From: Petrimonas mucosa
GTDB lineage: Bacteria > Bacteroidota > Bacteroidia > Bacteroidales > Dysgonomonadaceae
Length of the DNA: 64,000 bases
NCBI RefSeq assembly: GCF_900095795.1
Contig: NZ_LT608328.1
Coordinates: 799,001-863,000 of the forward strand
Direction of reading: 5' to 3'
Shown: positions 9,459-21,040 of the stretch, in pieces
Position numbering within the stretch: position 1 is the first letter of the stretch
Layout: the number at the start of each line of letters is the position of its first letter
Program-made: the position numbers and the translations under genes
The notes under the pieces: model-generated
Databases searched by the model: none
Told to the model about the DNA's origin: nothing
The model's input: only the letters and a program-made list of their open reading frames with translations

Positions 9459-11099
9459 CTAACTCAGCATGCAGGTGGGCTGTGTCACCACCTGGAAGAA
9501 ATCGTTCCCTTTATCGTCCACCAGGATGAATGCGGGGAAGTCTTCCACTTCAATTTTCCAGATAGCCTCCATGCCCAGTTCTGGATATTCCAGACATTCG
9601 AGACGCTTGATGCTGTTTTGTGCCAGGATGGCTGCCGGACCGCCAATGCTGCCCAGATAGAACCCGCCGTACTTCTTGCAGGCATCGGTCACCTGCTGAC
9701 TTCGGTTTCCTTTGGCCAGCATGATCATGCTGCCGCCGTGCGACTGGAACAGGTCGACATAAGAGTCCATCCTCCCGGCCGTGGTAGGCCCCATCGAACC
9801 GGAGGCATAACCGGCGGGTGTTTTGGCCGGTCCCGCATAGTAGATGGGGTGATCCTTCATATATTGTGGAAGTCCCTCTCCGCGGTCGATCCTTTCTTTG
9901 AGCTTTGCATGAGCAATGTCACGGCCCACGATGATGGTGCCGTTGAGCGACAGTCTCGTTGAAACGGGATATTTGGAGAGTTCGGCCAAGATTTCCGGCA
10001 TCGGACGGTTGAGGTCGATTTTTACGCCGCCGCTTTCACCGGCCTGGCGCATCGATTCGGGGATCAATCGGGCAGGGTTGTCCTCCAGCTTTTCGATCCA
10101 GATTCCATCTTTGTTGATCTTGGCCTTGATGTTGCGGTCGGCCGAACAGGAGACGCCCATGCCCACCGGGCAAGAGGCCCCGTGGCGGGGAAGGCGGATG
10201 ACACGCACGTCGTGTGCGAAATATTTTCCGCCAAATTGTGCTCCCAGTCCCAGTTTCTCAGAAGCATCCTTCAGCTTGGCCTCCAGCTCGAGGTCGCGGA
10301 ACGCCTGTCCATATTCATTCCCTTCGGTGGGGAGGTTGTCGTAATATTTGGTGGATGCCAGCTTGACCGTTTTCAGGTTGGCTTCGGCCGAGGTGCCACC
10401 AATGACGAACGCCAGGTGGTAGGGCGGACAAGCGGCCGTACCTAGTGATTTCATCTTCTCGATCAGGAATGCTTCGAGTTTTCCCGGGGTGAGCAACGCC
10501 TTGGTCTCCTGATAGAGATATGTTTTATTGGCCGACCCGCCACCCTTGGCGATACAGAGGAATTTGTACTCGTTCCCCTTGACCGCATAGAGGTCGATCT
10601 GTGCCGGCAGGTTGGTGCCGGTGTTCACCTCGTCATACATGTTGAGGGGGGCATTCTGCGAGTAACGGAGATTCTCGTTCACAAAGGTGTTGTAGACACC
10701 GCGGGAGAGTGCCTCCTCATCGTTGCCGTCGGTCCATACCTGGTTCCCCTTCTTGCCCATGATGATGGCCGTACCGGTATCCTGGCAGAAAGGGAGAATG
10801 CCCTTTGCCGAGATCTCGGCATTCCGCAGGAAGGTGAGGGCAACATATTTATCGTTGTCGCTCGCTTCGGGGTCGGAAAGGATGCTGGCTACCTGTTTCT
10901 GGTGCTCGGGGCGAAGCAGGAACTCCACATCACGGAAGGCGGTCTGGGCCATTAGGGTGAGACCCTCCGGTGCTACTTTCAAAATCTCTTTTCCTTCAAA
11001 TTCCGAAACCGAGACGTAATCTTTGGTCAGCAGGTAATATTCCGTGTTGTCTTTCGACATCGGAAACGGATCCTGGTAATGAAATGGTTTTGTTGCCAT
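9459..11099 (-). CDS. class I fumarate hydratase, iron-sulfur type
   Basis: A 546-residue single-chain class I fumarase of the FumA/FumB type, interconverting fumarate and malate in the cytoplasm. Cys105, Cys224 and Cys318 occur at the positions that bind the [4Fe-4S] cluster in the E. coli enzyme ([20 protein letters not shown]). The C-terminal beta domain ([23 protein letters not shown]) is intact. Such an oxygen-sensitive enzyme fits an anaerobe using a fumarate-reductase branch. The gene stands alone, with its own promoter and terminator. I leave the symbol empty because fumA and fumB cannot be told apart. Confidence 0.93.
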   Translation of the reverse strand: MATKPFHYQDPFPMSKDNTEYYLLTKDYVSVSEFEGKEILKVAPEGLTLMAQTAFRDVEFLLRPEHQKQVASILSDPEASDNDKYVALTFLRNAEISAKGILPFCQDTGTAIIMGKKGNQVWTDGNDEEALSRGVYNTFVNENLRYSQNAPLNMYDEVNTGTNLPAQIDLYAVKGNEYKFLCIAKGGGSANKTYLYQETKALLTPGKLEAFLIEKMKSLGTAACPPYHLAFVIGGTSAEANLKTVKLASTKYYDNLPTEGNEYGQAFRDLELEAKLKDASEKLGLGAQFGGKYFAHDVRVIRLPRHGASCPVGMGVSCSADRNIKAKINKDGIWIEKLEDNPARLIPESMRQAGESGGVKIDLNRPMPEILAELSKYPVSTRLSLNGTIIVGRDIAHAKLKERIDRGEGLPQYMKDHPIYYAGPAKTPAGYASGSMGPTTAGRMDSYVDLFQSHGGSMIMLAKGNRSQQVTDACKKYGGFYLGSIGGPAAILAQNSIKRLECLEYPELGMEAIWKIEVEDFPAFILVDDKGNDFFQVVTQPTCMLS

Positions 11100-11135
11100 A
11101 GCTGTTGTTTTGTAATTGGTTTTTTCGATCGGTTA

Positions 11136-11143
11136 CAAAATTA
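11136..11143 (-). promoter_or_regulatory. Bacteroidetes -7 box of the fumarase gene
   Basis: On the minus strand this reads TAATTTTG, an exact TAnnTTTG match, 37 bases before the fumarase start. The surrounding sequence is AT-rich and shared with the divergent feoAB promoter region. No convincing -33 element is visible. Confidence 0.5.
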
Positions 11144-11259
11144 CAAAGAAAAAATGGTTTTTTATTCTATTTAAATTCAGTATAAATAATATATCTAAAA
11201 GCTCGCTTATTAGCCAAAAAATATGTTCCTTTGCACACGAAAACAAGATTGTGCTGTTT

Positions 11260-13740
11260 ATGCGACTTTCAGAGCTACAAACCGGAGACAAGGCGTACAT
11301 CGTAAAGGTAAACGGATCGGGGGCATTTCGTAAGCGAATCCTCGAAATGGGTTTTGTACGCGGTCAGGAGGTTAAATCGATATTGAACGCCCCGTTGAAA
11401 GACCCCATCAAATACGGCATAATGGAGTATGAGGTCTCACTGCGGCGCAGCGAAGCAGTATTGATTGAGATCTCCAAACTGATAGAGGATGCGATGTACG
11501 GACCGGAGAACGACGAGCCTGACGAATTGGGGGATATAGTCGAGGAGCAGGATGCATACGGTTGGGCCCAATCGGACGGATCTGCTGCAAAAGGCGAGAC
11601 CGGCAAGGTTATTCGCGTGGCGTTGGTGGGTAACCCCAATGCCGGAAAAACCTCCATCTTCAACCTCGCTTCCGGAGCGCACGAACATGTGGGAAATTAC
11701 AGCGGCGTGACCATCGACTCCAAGGAGGGGACCCTGCGGCACAACGGCTACAAGTTTATCCTGACCGATCTGCCGGGAACCTATTCGCTATCGGCCTACT
11801 CGCCCGAGGAACTATACGTGAGGAGCTACATCCTGAACGAGAAGCCCGACGTGATTATCAACGTGGTAGCCGCATCCGCACTCGAGAGAAACCTCTACCT
11901 TACTACCGAACTGATAGAGTTGGAGCGGCCGATGGTGATCGCTCTCAACATGTACGACGAGCTTGAAAAGAGTGGTCGCCATTTCGACCACCGAATGCTC
12001 TCCGAGATGCTCAATGTCCCCATCATCCCTACGGTAGGCAAGAAGGGTTTTGGCATTCCGGATCTGCTTGAGAGCGTAATCAGCATCCATGAGTCGCGCG
12101 GAGGGACGAACTCGGTAACCATCCCTTATGGACGCGTGATGGAGAAATCGATCGGCATCATGTGTCGTGATCTCTCCGCCGGAAACGTTACCGCTATGGA
12201 GATGCCGAGACGGTATCTAGCCATCAAGCTCCTGGAGGGCGACAGGGAGGTAGAGGATGTCATCCGGGTGCACAACAGGGGTGAAGAGATTCTGGCCCGC
12301 AGAAACAAGGAGCGCGACTATATCGAAAAATTGTTGAAAGAGGATCCTGAATCTGCGTTTACCAACTCCCGCTATGGATTCATTGCCGGAGCACTCAAGG
12401 AGACGTTGAGCGAGAAGACTAGCTCGGAGGACAGTACCACCCTGCTCGACGCTGTACTGACGAACAAATATCTGGGATTGCCGCTCTTTTTCTTCTTTCT
12501 GTGGGTCATGTTTGAAGCCACTTTCCGGCTAGGTGCCTATCCCATGGGGTGGATTGAATGGCTAGTCGCCCAGATGGGCAACCTGCTTCGGGACAACATG
12601 GCAGAGGGACCTCTCAAGGATCTGCTGGTGGACGGAGTAATCGGAGGAGTGGGGGGCGTGATCGTCTTCCTACCCAACATCGTGATCCTTTATGCATTTA
12701 TTGCATTTATGGAAGATTCGGGTTACATGTCGCGGGCAGCATTCATCATGGACAAGCTGATGCATAACATCGGTCTTCACGGGAAGTCGTTTATCCCGCT
12801 CATTATGGGGTTCGGATGCAATGTCCCTGCCGTGATGTCGACCCGCACCATCGAAAGCCGAAGCAGCCGGATGATCACCATGTTGATTGTTCCTTTCATG
12901 TCTTGCAGTGCCCGCCTACCGGTCTATATACTCTTTGTAAGTGCCTTCTTCCCCCGTAATGGCAGTTTGGTCATGCTCGGACTGTACGGTGTGGGTATTC
13001 TGATAGCCATACTGACTGCGATCCTGTTGCGAAAGCAGTTCTTCTCCGAGGAGGATACGCCATTCGTGATGGAGTTGCCGCCTTACCGGATGCCGACCTT
13101 CAAATCGGTGGTTATCCACATGTGGGAGCGGGCCAAGCAGTACCTGTTGAAAATGGGCGGCCCCATCCTGGTTGCATCCATTATCATCTGGTTTCTGGGA
13201 TATTTTCCACGGGATGCACAACGCGAAGCCAGGTTCGATGCGCAACTTGCACAGGTCGATGCGCAAACCTTGTCTGAGGCGGAGAGAGCACTGCATAAGG
13301 CAGAGATTGAACATCAACGCAACACGGAACATCAGGTCAACTCCTATATTGGCAAGATCGGCCATTTTATGGAGCCGATAATGCGTCCCCTCGGGTTCGA
13401 CTGGAAGATTTCGGTGAGCCTTCTCTCGGGAATGGCGGCAAAAGAGATCGTAATCAGCACCATGGGGGTCCTTTATACCGGTGACAGTGAGGATCAGCAG
13501 TCACTCCAGACCCGGTTGTTGCAGGAGAAGCGTCCGGATGGGAGTCTGCTCTTCTCTCCATTGGTCGTAATCGGATTTCTGCTCTTTGTTCTGATCTACT
13601 TCCCCTGTGTTGCCACCATCGTGGCCATCAAGGAGGAGTCCCACTCATGGCAGTGGGCACTATTCAGCGTGGTTTACTCTACTGGGCTGGCCTGGCTGGT
13701 TGCCTTCCTGGTCTATCAGGTAGGCACTCTTCTCATTTAA
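11260..13740 (+). CDS. feoB: FeoA-FeoB fusion, ferrous iron transporter
   Basis: An 826-residue fusion. Residues 1-75 are a FeoA (SH3-like) domain starting MRLSELQTGDKAYIVKV; then a linker; then the FeoB G-protein domain with GNPNAGKT (124-131), the DLPG switch (170-173) and an NMYD G4 motif; then the membrane permease with two Gate-like halves (GFGCNVPAVMSTR and the later SGMAAKEIVIS). It imports Fe(II) across the inner membrane. An in-frame upstream extension exists but lacks similarity, so the ATG at 11260 is chosen. A near-consensus -7 box (TTCCTTTG at 11226-11233) precedes it; I see no clear Fur box. A small Cys-rich partner gene follows 31 bases later. Confidence 0.93.
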   Translation: MRLSELQTGDKAYIVKVNGSGAFRKRILEMGFVRGQEVKSILNAPLKDPIKYGIMEYEVSLRRSEAVLIEISKLIEDAMYGPENDEPDELGDIVEEQDAYGWAQSDGSAAKGETGKVIRVALVGNPNAGKTSIFNLASGAHEHVGNYSGVTIDSKEGTLRHNGYKFILTDLPGTYSLSAYSPEELYVRSYILNEKPDVIINVVAASALERNLYLTTELIELERPMVIALNMYDELEKSGRHFDHRMLSEMLNVPIIPTVGKKGFGIPDLLESVISIHESRGGTNSVTIPYGRVMEKSIGIMCRDLSAGNVTAMEMPRRYLAIKLLEGDREVEDVIRVHNRGEEILARRNKERDYIEKLLKEDPESAFTNSRYGFIAGALKETLSEKTSSEDSTTLLDAVLTNKYLGLPLFFFFLWVMFEATFRLGAYPMGWIEWLVAQMGNLLRDNMAEGPLKDLLVDGVIGGVGGVIVFLPNIVILYAFIAFMEDSGYMSRAAFIMDKLMHNIGLHGKSFIPLIMGFGCNVPAVMSTRTIESRSSRMITMLIVPFMSCSARLPVYILFVSAFFPRNGSLVMLGLYGVGILIAILTAILLRKQFFSEEDTPFVMELPPYRMPTFKSVVIHMWERAKQYLLKMGGPILVASIIIWFLGYFPRDAQREARFDAQLAQVDAQTLSEAERALHKAEIEHQRNTEHQVNSYIGKIGHFMEPIMRPLGFDWKISVSLLSGMAAKEIVISTMGVLYTGDSEDQQSLQTRLLQEKRPDGSLLFSPLVVIGFLLFVLIYFPCVATIVAIKEESHSWQWALFSVVYSTGLAWLVAFLVYQVGTLLI

Positions 13741-13771
13741 ACTTTTTTACGCAACAGGTTGTTGTTATATT

Positions 13772-13936
13772 ATGGATCTACAGTTATTTGCAGTCATCAT
13801 TATCGCTATTCTGGTTGCTATCGTGCTGATACGTGGAGTATACCGCTTCTTCTTTGTAAAGAGGGAGAGTGGTGGCTGTCTCGGATGCAAGGGCTGTGAG
13901 CTCCACCCCGGCTCCCATGACAGGAGACCGGGGTGA
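13772..13936 (+). CDS. FeoB-associated Cys-rich membrane protein
   Basis: A 54-residue protein with one N-terminal transmembrane helix (LFAVIIIAILVAIVLI), a basic stretch (RFFFVKRE) and a Cys cluster GGCLGCKGCELH. This pattern matches the small FeoB-associated proteins often found right after feoB in Bacteroidetes and Firmicutes, thought to act like FeoC or as an iron relay at the inner face of the membrane. It starts 31 bases after feoB on the same strand. Its stop sits in a short GC hairpin at 13932-13947 shared with the convergent ligase gene. The role is inferred from context. Confidence 0.8.
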   Translation: MDLQLFAVIIIAILVAIVLIRGVYRFFFVKRESGGCLGCKGCELHPGSHDRRPG

Positions 13937-13948
13937 GATCCCTCACCA

Positions 13949-15835
13949 CTATTTCAGCAGTTTTTCCAGAACCTCCAGGTTGGCCGCCGAAGTGGCCTTT
14001 TTACCGGCCGGAGTATATAGCTCCTCAATTCGCGACGCATAGGCCGAGTACACCTTATGTTTCACGATCTTCATCGTGGAGTTGACCATCCCGTTCTTTT
14101 CGGAGAAAGGCTCTTCAATCACTGCAAAGGCTGACGGCAGCCATCGGTAAGGGAACATGCCGTCATGTTTTCCCCCTTTGAGATATGCCGCAATCTCCTT
14201 CTCTATAAGCAGTGCCGCCTCTGCCGGATCGGATGTCTGCTTCTTCAGTTCGACCGGGTTAACGGTGATCAGTGCCGTGGTATAGGGGGACTGGTTGTTG
14301 TAGAGCACCACCTGTTCGATAAAGGGTGACTGGGCCATAATCGACTCCTCTATCCCTTCTGGCGAGAACTTTTCACCATCGTCGCCAATCAGCAACGATT
14401 TGGTCCGTCCCAACACGTAGAGATAACCGTCACTGTCGAGGTAACCCATATCGCCAGTCCTGAGCCAGCCATCCACGATGGTTTCGGCCGTTGCTTCCGG
14501 ATTTTTCCAATATCCCTTCATCACATTGCCGCCACGGATGATGATCTCCCCTTTCTCGCCCGTGGGCAACTCCTCCAGCGCTTCGTTCACGATCTTGATA
14601 TCCATGTGTGGAAGCGGTTTGCCCGAAGAGCCCAGCTTATGGGCATGGGGGCAGTTGGCGGAGATGATGGGGGTCGCTTCCGACAGGCCGTAACCCTGAT
14701 ACATCGGTATGCCGATGGCGTAGAAGAAGCGTTGAAGCTCGATATCGAGCAGGGCACCGCCACCGATGAAGAACTCCATGTTGCTGGCAAACGATTGCCG
14801 GATCTTCGAAAAGAGCACCTTGTCGTAAAAAGCCAGCAGCGGTTTCATCCAGAAGCGCCCGCCGGTACCTTTGTTGAATCCCTCCCTGTTATAGGCATAT
14901 GCGGTTTTGAGCGCATGTTTGAACAGCTTTTGGGTAAATTTACCCTTCTTCTCGATTCCCGCTTCGATATTCTTCCTGAAGTTGGTTGCCAGTGCGGGAA
15001 CACTCATCAACAAGTGAGGATTGATCGCCTTCAGGCTCTTGGGGATATTGCGAAGGAGCTCCATCGGGGTTTTCCCCATGGCCACCGAAGCCAGTGAGGC
15101 GCCACACTTCATGAAAGCGTAGATTCCGGCTGTATGACCGAAGGAGTGATCCCACGGCAGGATCAGCAGCTGCCTGAAATGGGAGGGTATTCCGTTGAGG
15201 TGTTCCACTGCCTGCTCTGCATTGCAAACGTAATTACCGTGCGACAGCATGATCCCTTTCGGGTTGGCTGTCGTTCCGGAAGTGTAGGAGATGTTGGCCA
15301 GCGAATCGGAGGTTACCATCTTTATCCGCTCCTCCAGTACGGATGGATTTGCCGACATCAGCCGTTCTCCCTTCCCAATCACGGCATCGAACAGCATTTC
15401 GTCGGCTTCCGGCCTCTCCTCCGGGTCGAGCAGGATATATTGCTTTACCGTTGAAAAGGCACCCTTCATTGGCCGGATCTTGGCTATCTGCTGGTCGGAA
15501 GCCATGATGGCACAACATTCGGAGTGGTTGATGCGGAAACTGATATCCTGCTCGGTCTCTAGCTTGACCGACAGGGGAACACAAATGGCTCCTGCGTGCA
15601 ACACACCCAGCTCGCCGATAACCCAGTTGTTTTTTCCTTCGGAGATCAGGGCGACACGATCGCCCGCACCGATCCCCAAGGCGATCAATCCGGCTGCAAA
15701 CCGTCTGGCCTTCTCCTGTACCTCCTTATAGGTGAGGTGTGTATAGTTGGTGCCCTCTCTCGCCTCATAAAGAAATGGACGGTCTCCATACTTCGAAACG
15801 GCTTCGTCCAGAAATGAAATGATTGTCTTGCTCAT
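13949..15835 (-). CDS. long-chain fatty acid-CoA ligase (AMP-binding)
   Basis: A 628-residue adenylate-forming enzyme. The P-loop YTSGTTANPKG lies near residues 184-194, followed by GYGLSEATP (A5 motif) and TGDMGYLDSDGYLYVLGRTKS (A7/A8), typical of bacterial long-chain acyl-CoA synthetases of the Faa1 type. It activates fatty acids with ATP and CoA at the inner membrane face. It is the last gene of a three-gene minus-strand run, 12 bases after a Gfo/Idh/MocA gene, which is an odd metabolic partner. Substrate chain length is not readable from sequence. Confidence 0.9.
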   Translation of the reverse strand: MSKTIISFLDEAVSKYGDRPFLYEAREGTNYTHLTYKEVQEKARRFAAGLIALGIGAGDRVALISEGKNNWVIGELGVLHAGAICVPLSVKLETEQDISFRINHSECCAIMASDQQIAKIRPMKGAFSTVKQYILLDPEERPEADEMLFDAVIGKGERLMSANPSVLEERIKMVTSDSLANISYTSGTTANPKGIMLSHGNYVCNAEQAVEHLNGIPSHFRQLLILPWDHSFGHTAGIYAFMKCGASLASVAMGKTPMELLRNIPKSLKAINPHLLMSVPALATNFRKNIEAGIEKKGKFTQKLFKHALKTAYAYNREGFNKGTGGRFWMKPLLAFYDKVLFSKIRQSFASNMEFFIGGGALLDIELQRFFYAIGIPMYQGYGLSEATPIISANCPHAHKLGSSGKPLPHMDIKIVNEALEELPTGEKGEIIIRGGNVMKGYWKNPEATAETIVDGWLRTGDMGYLDSDGYLYVLGRTKSLLIGDDGEKFSPEGIEESIMAQSPFIEQVVLYNNQSPYTTALITVNPVELKKQTSDPAEAALLIEKEIAAYLKGGKHDGMFPYRWLPSAFAVIEEPFSEKNGMVNSTMKIVKHKVYSAYASRIEELYTPAGKKATSAANLEVLEKLLK

Positions 15836-15847
15836 ATAATCATAAAA

Positions 15848-17017
15848 TTACTCTTTCCATTTAACCCATTTAGCACCTTCGCTCCAGCCCGATTCCACTA
15901 CGGTTTCGATGAATTGCATACCGCGGACGCCGTCGTATACGCCGGGAAAATCGAGCATCTCGGCAGTGGGTGTCATGTTGTTCATCTTTGCCAGTACGGT
16001 CAGGGTAAAGTTGCGGTAGATATTGGCGAACGCTTCGATAAACCCTTCGGGATGGCCACCCGGGGTGCGGATGTTCCATTTGGCCCGTGTACCCAGGTAG
16101 GGGTGGTTGCCTCCAATATGAATCACCTCTTCGGGGCTGTTCCCCCTTCTCAGGAAAAGCCGGTTGGGGTCTTCCTGTACCCACTTTATTCCCCCCTTCT
16201 CACCGTAGACCCGTATGTTTATGTTGTTAGCCTCGCCTACGGCGATCTGACTGGCAGAAAGCAGGGCCTTCACCCCCTCCTCCATCCGCATCATGGCAAC
16301 CCCGTCATCATCGATCGGTCGCCCGGGCACGAAAGTATTCAGTTCCGCACAGAGTTCAACTACCTTTAATCCGGTCACATATTCGCAGAGGTGCCAGGCG
16401 TGGGTTCCTATATCACCCATGCAACCGGCTTTCCCCGACAGTTTGGGATCGGTGCGCCATCCGGCATTGTTCCCCTCCTGCAGTTCGATCCGTTCGGCCA
16501 GCCAACCCTGTGGATACTCTACGTAGAGACGACGGAGTTTTCCCAGTTCTCCGGCTGCTATCCTCGCTTTCATCTCCTTCACCGCGGGATATCCGGTGTA
16601 AACGTGGGTCAGCGCCAGAACCAGTCCAGTCTCTTCCACCTTCCGCTGAAGCGCCTTGGCCTCCTCCAGCGAGAAGGTCATCGGTTTGTCCAACACCACG
16701 TGGAATCCCCTTTCCAGGGCCATCATCGCCGGTTCGAAATGGTACTTGTTGGGCGTGACGATGACCACGAAATCCATCCTCTCCTCTTCCGGCAGGCTTG
16801 CCTCTTTATCGAACATCTCCCGATAGTTGCTATAGATCCGGTGATCTGACAGGGAGTAAAAACGTCCCGATTCCTTCGACACTTCCGGATTGGAGCTGAA
16901 ACAGCCACAAACCAGTTCCACACGGTTCTCCATCAAGGCAGCGCGCAAGTGTATGGCACCGATAAAACCGGTAATGCCGCCTCCAACCATACCCATCTTC
17001 AGTCGTCTCTTTTCCAT
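15848..17017 (-). CDS. Gfo/Idh/MocA family oxidoreductase
   Basis: A 389-residue NAD(P)-dependent sugar oxidoreductase. The N-terminal Rossmann motif GMVGGGITGFIGAIHL, the DKPMTFS (EKP-type) catalytic Lys motif and GDIGTHAWHLCEYVTG (catalytic His) are present. Such enzymes oxidise or epimerise cyclitols, glycosides or amino sugars. It pairs with the upstream TIM-barrel isomerase (18-base gap), a common couple in Bacteroidetes for inositol-like or 3-keto-sugar catabolism. No signal peptide is seen, so it is cytoplasmic. Substrate unknown. Confidence 0.88.
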   Translation of the reverse strand: MEKRRLKMGMVGGGITGFIGAIHLRAALMENRVELVCGCFSSNPEVSKESGRFYSLSDHRIYSNYREMFDKEASLPEEERMDFVVIVTPNKYHFEPAMMALERGFHVVLDKPMTFSLEEAKALQRKVEETGLVLALTHVYTGYPAVKEMKARIAAGELGKLRRLYVEYPQGWLAERIELQEGNNAGWRTDPKLSGKAGCMGDIGTHAWHLCEYVTGLKVVELCAELNTFVPGRPIDDDGVAMMRMEEGVKALLSASQIAVGEANNINIRVYGEKGGIKWVQEDPNRLFLRRGNSPEEVIHIGGNHPYLGTRAKWNIRTPGGHPEGFIEAFANIYRNFTLTVLAKMNNMTPTAEMLDFPGVYDGVRGMQFIETVVESGWSEGAKWVKWKE

Positions 17018-17035
17018 TGCTGTTAGTTTACTGTT

Positions 17036-18025
17036 TTATTTGCCAAAAAAAGCGTCAAACGCATGACCCGACAGTTGGAAATCCAATCGCTTGGTAAATT
17101 CGCACGATTCGCGGGCACCATGCTCGCGATCCATGGCGCTATCTTCCCACTCTATCGATAGAGGTCCCTGATAATCGATCGCATTGAGGGCCCGGATAAT
17201 CTCCTCGAAATTGATCTTGCCGCGGCCCAGACTGCGGAAGTTCCAGTACCGGCGAGGATCACCGAACGGGACGTGGCCCCCGAAGACGCCAACCTGTTTG
17301 GGCATGTCGCTCCAGTATACATCCTTCATGTGAACGTGAAAGATCCGGTCGTGAAACTGGTAGATGAAATCGACATAATCCACCCCCTGGTAACCCAGGT
17401 GGCTGGGGTCGTAGTTGAATCCGAAAGCAGGGTGGTATTCAATGGCTTCCAGTGCCTTTCGGGCAGAGAAGGTGTCGAATGCAATCTCGGTGGGGTGTAC
17501 CTCCAGAGCGAAACGCACACCCATTTCTTTGAATTTTTCCAGGATGGGAGTAAAGCGGCGGGCAAAATCGCGGTATCCTTCATCGATGGTCGATTGGGAT
17601 ACCGGCGGAAATGAGTAGAGCAGGTGCCATATCGGGCTTCCGGTGAATCCTACCACGGTATCCACTCTCAACTCCTTTGCCGCCCGTGCGGTGAGAACCA
17701 GCTCCTTGGCGGCACGCTGGCGAACCCCTTCCGGATCACCGTCGCCCCAGATATAGTCGGGAAGGATCTCTTTGTGACGCTCGTCGATCTTGTCGCAGAC
17801 GGCTTGTCCCACCAGATGGGTGGAGATGGTACGCAACTGCAGTCCGTGTTTCTCTAGAAGCTCTTTGATTCCTTTGTAGTAGAGGGGATCGGTTTGATGG
17901 ACATCGAGATGGGTGGGCAATCCCAACTCAATACCGTCGTAACCGAATCCCTTAGCCTTAATGCAAACTTCTTCCAGTGATAGATCGCCCCATTGCAGGG
18001 AATAGAGAGTTACTAATCGTGGCAT
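17036..18025 (-). CDS. sugar phosphate isomerase/epimerase (xylose isomerase-like TIM barrel)
   Basis: A 329-residue AP-endonuclease-2/xylose-isomerase-like barrel. Metal-site residues appear in [34 protein letters not shown] and [10 protein letters not shown]. It likely isomerises or epimerises a sugar or keto-sugar together with the adjacent Gfo/Idh/MocA enzyme. It is the first gene of the operon, and only about 45 bases separate its start from an IS5-type insertion, so its native promoter may be displaced and the element could influence expression. Confidence 0.85.
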   Translation of the reverse strand: MPRLVTLYSLQWGDLSLEEVCIKAKGFGYDGIELGLPTHLDVHQTDPLYYKGIKELLEKHGLQLRTISTHLVGQAVCDKIDERHKEILPDYIWGDGDPEGVRQRAAKELVLTARAAKELRVDTVVGFTGSPIWHLLYSFPPVSQSTIDEGYRDFARRFTPILEKFKEMGVRFALEVHPTEIAFDTFSARKALEAIEYHPAFGFNYDPSHLGYQGVDYVDFIYQFHDRIFHVHMKDVYWSDMPKQVGVFGGHVPFGDPRRYWNFRSLGRGKINFEEIIRALNAIDYQGPLSIEWEDSAMDREHGARESCEFTKRLDFQLSGHAFDAFFGK

Positions 18026-18069
18026 GTCTGTTCTGTTTTTATGGTTTAAGAGAAAAAATTGTTGGATAA

Positions 18070-19542
<1,473 letters not shown>

Positions 19543-19648
19543 ATTTGTAGCCAGACCTGAATCCACGCAAAACTAATTCTTTTTTTCAAAAAAACAAGCA
19601 AAACATTAAGAAATCTAAATCATTAGCTCACTCTACTAGATTTTTTTG

Positions 19649-19656
19649 TACTTTTG
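19649..19656 (+). promoter_or_regulatory. Bacteroidetes -7 box before the MATE gene
   Basis: Exact TAnnTTTG match (TACTTTTG) ending 10 bases before the chosen ATG at 19667. The short distance would give a nearly leaderless mRNA; it also argues against the longer start (TTG at 19646), which would overlap the promoter. Confidence 0.5.
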
Positions 19657-19666
19657 CGCCTCGATT

Positions 19667-21040
19667 ATGAACATTACAAAGGTATTAAGCCAAAACAATA
19701 CGAACGATCCGCACCTGTTGGGTAGGGGCGACATTCGGAAACTTCTCGCACAATATTCGTTACCTGCAATTATCGGTATGGTCATCACCTCCCTCTACCA
19801 TATCGTGGACAGTATCTTTATTGGGCATGGTATCGGTGCGGCTGCACTTTCCGGAATGGCTGTCACCTTCCCCATAATGAATATCCTTATCGCATTTTCC
19901 ACTCTGGTGGGCGTGGGAGGCGCAACACTCACCTCCATCAGACTTGGCGAGAAGGATGAGGAGGATGCCCGGAGCATCCTCGGTCATGTGGCCGTTGTAA
20001 ACAGTGTGAACGGTATAGTGCTCGGGGTAGTCAGTCTGATTTTCCTCGATCCGATCTTGAAAACTTTTGGAGCCAGCGAGACCTTGTTGCCCTATGCGAG
20101 AGATTTCTTGTCGGTATACATGATGGGGGTTCCCGTGGGGTATGTCTTCATCGGGCTGAACAATATCATGCGGGTGACCGGCTATCCGAGAAAGGCGATG
20201 CTCTCCTCTTTTCTGACGGTTGCTGTCAACGTCCTGTTGGCGCCACTCTTCATTTTTGTTCTTGGCTGGGGAATGAAAGGGGTAGCATTGGCTACCGTGC
20301 TCTCCCAGTTGACAGGACTGATCTGGGTGCTGATCCATTTTTTCGACAAGCGGAGTTTTATCCGTTTTGATGTGAAGCGGTTCAGATTGTCGTCGCGGAC
20401 TGTACTCAACATGATGGCCATCGGTGTTTCGCCTTTTCTGATGAACCTCACCGCCAGTCTCGTCGTTTCAATCATCAATTTCGGCTTGATGAAACATGGC
20501 GGTGACCTTGCCGTCGGAGCATACGGAATCATCAACCGGATCAACTACCTGTTCGGCATGATCGTGATTGGATTGACGATGGGTATGCAGCCGATTGTGG
20601 GGTACAACTATGGTGCAAGACAGCTCGACCGATCGTTCAAGGCGCTTCGCTATACGATCGTGGCCGGTACAGTGATCATGATCTTTGGACTGCTATGTTC
20701 CCAAATCTTTCCCCACCTCATCATGGGGATGTTTACCAGCGACAGTGAACTGCTGGATATCGCCATCCGGGGACTTAGGATCACCACCATCTTTTTTCCG
20801 GTGATCGCGGTGCAGATGGTGATCAGCAACTTCTTCCAGTCGGTGGGAAAAGCCAAGATTGCCATATTCCTCTCGTTGACCCGCCAGTTGATCTTTCTGA
20901 TTCCGCTCCTGCTTTTGCTTCCCGGTTATTTCGGGGTGGATGGTGTCTTTATGAGCATGCCTGCAGCCGATATGATCTCCTTCTTTGTTACGGTGCTGAC
21001 CTTCGCCTACCAGTATAGGGGGATGCGGGCCAGAACGTAA
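19667..21040 (+). CDS. MATE-family efflux transporter
   Basis: A 457-residue membrane protein with about 12 helices in two similar halves. It begins MNITKVLSQNNTNDPHLLGRG and has the LPAIIGMVITSLYHIVDSIFIG opening helix and MQPIVGYNYGARQ loop typical of the DinF/NorM-like branch. It exports drugs or metabolites in exchange for Na+ or H+ across the inner membrane. Start chosen at ATG 19667, since the promoter overlaps the upstream alternative. Its 3' end overlaps a convergent small gene by about 53 bases. Substrate unknown. Confidence 0.9.
   Translation: MNITKVLSQNNTNDPHLLGRGDIRKLLAQYSLPAIIGMVITSLYHIVDSIFIGHGIGAAALSGMAVTFPIMNILIAFSTLVGVGGATLTSIRLGEKDEEDARSILGHVAVVNSVNGIVLGVVSLIFLDPILKTFGASETLLPYARDFLSVYMMGVPVGYVFIGLNNIMRVTGYPRKAMLSSFLTVAVNVLLAPLFIFVLGWGMKGVALATVLSQLTGLIWVLIHFFDKRSFIRFDVKRFRLSSRTVLNMMAIGVSPFLMNLTASLVVSIINFGLMKHGGDLAVGAYGIINRINYLFGMIVIGLTMGMQPIVGYNYGARQLDRSFKALRYTIVAGTVIMIFGLLCSQIFPHLIMGMFTSDSELLDIAIRGLRITTIFFPVIAVQMVISNFFQSVGKAKIAIFLSLTRQLIFLIPLLLLLPGYFGVDGVFMSMPAADMISFFVTVLTFAYQYRGMRART

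Noticed and set aside
11150-11259. Possible Fur box ahead of feoAB
   Set aside because: The region is AT-rich but has no convincing inverted GATAAT-type operator.
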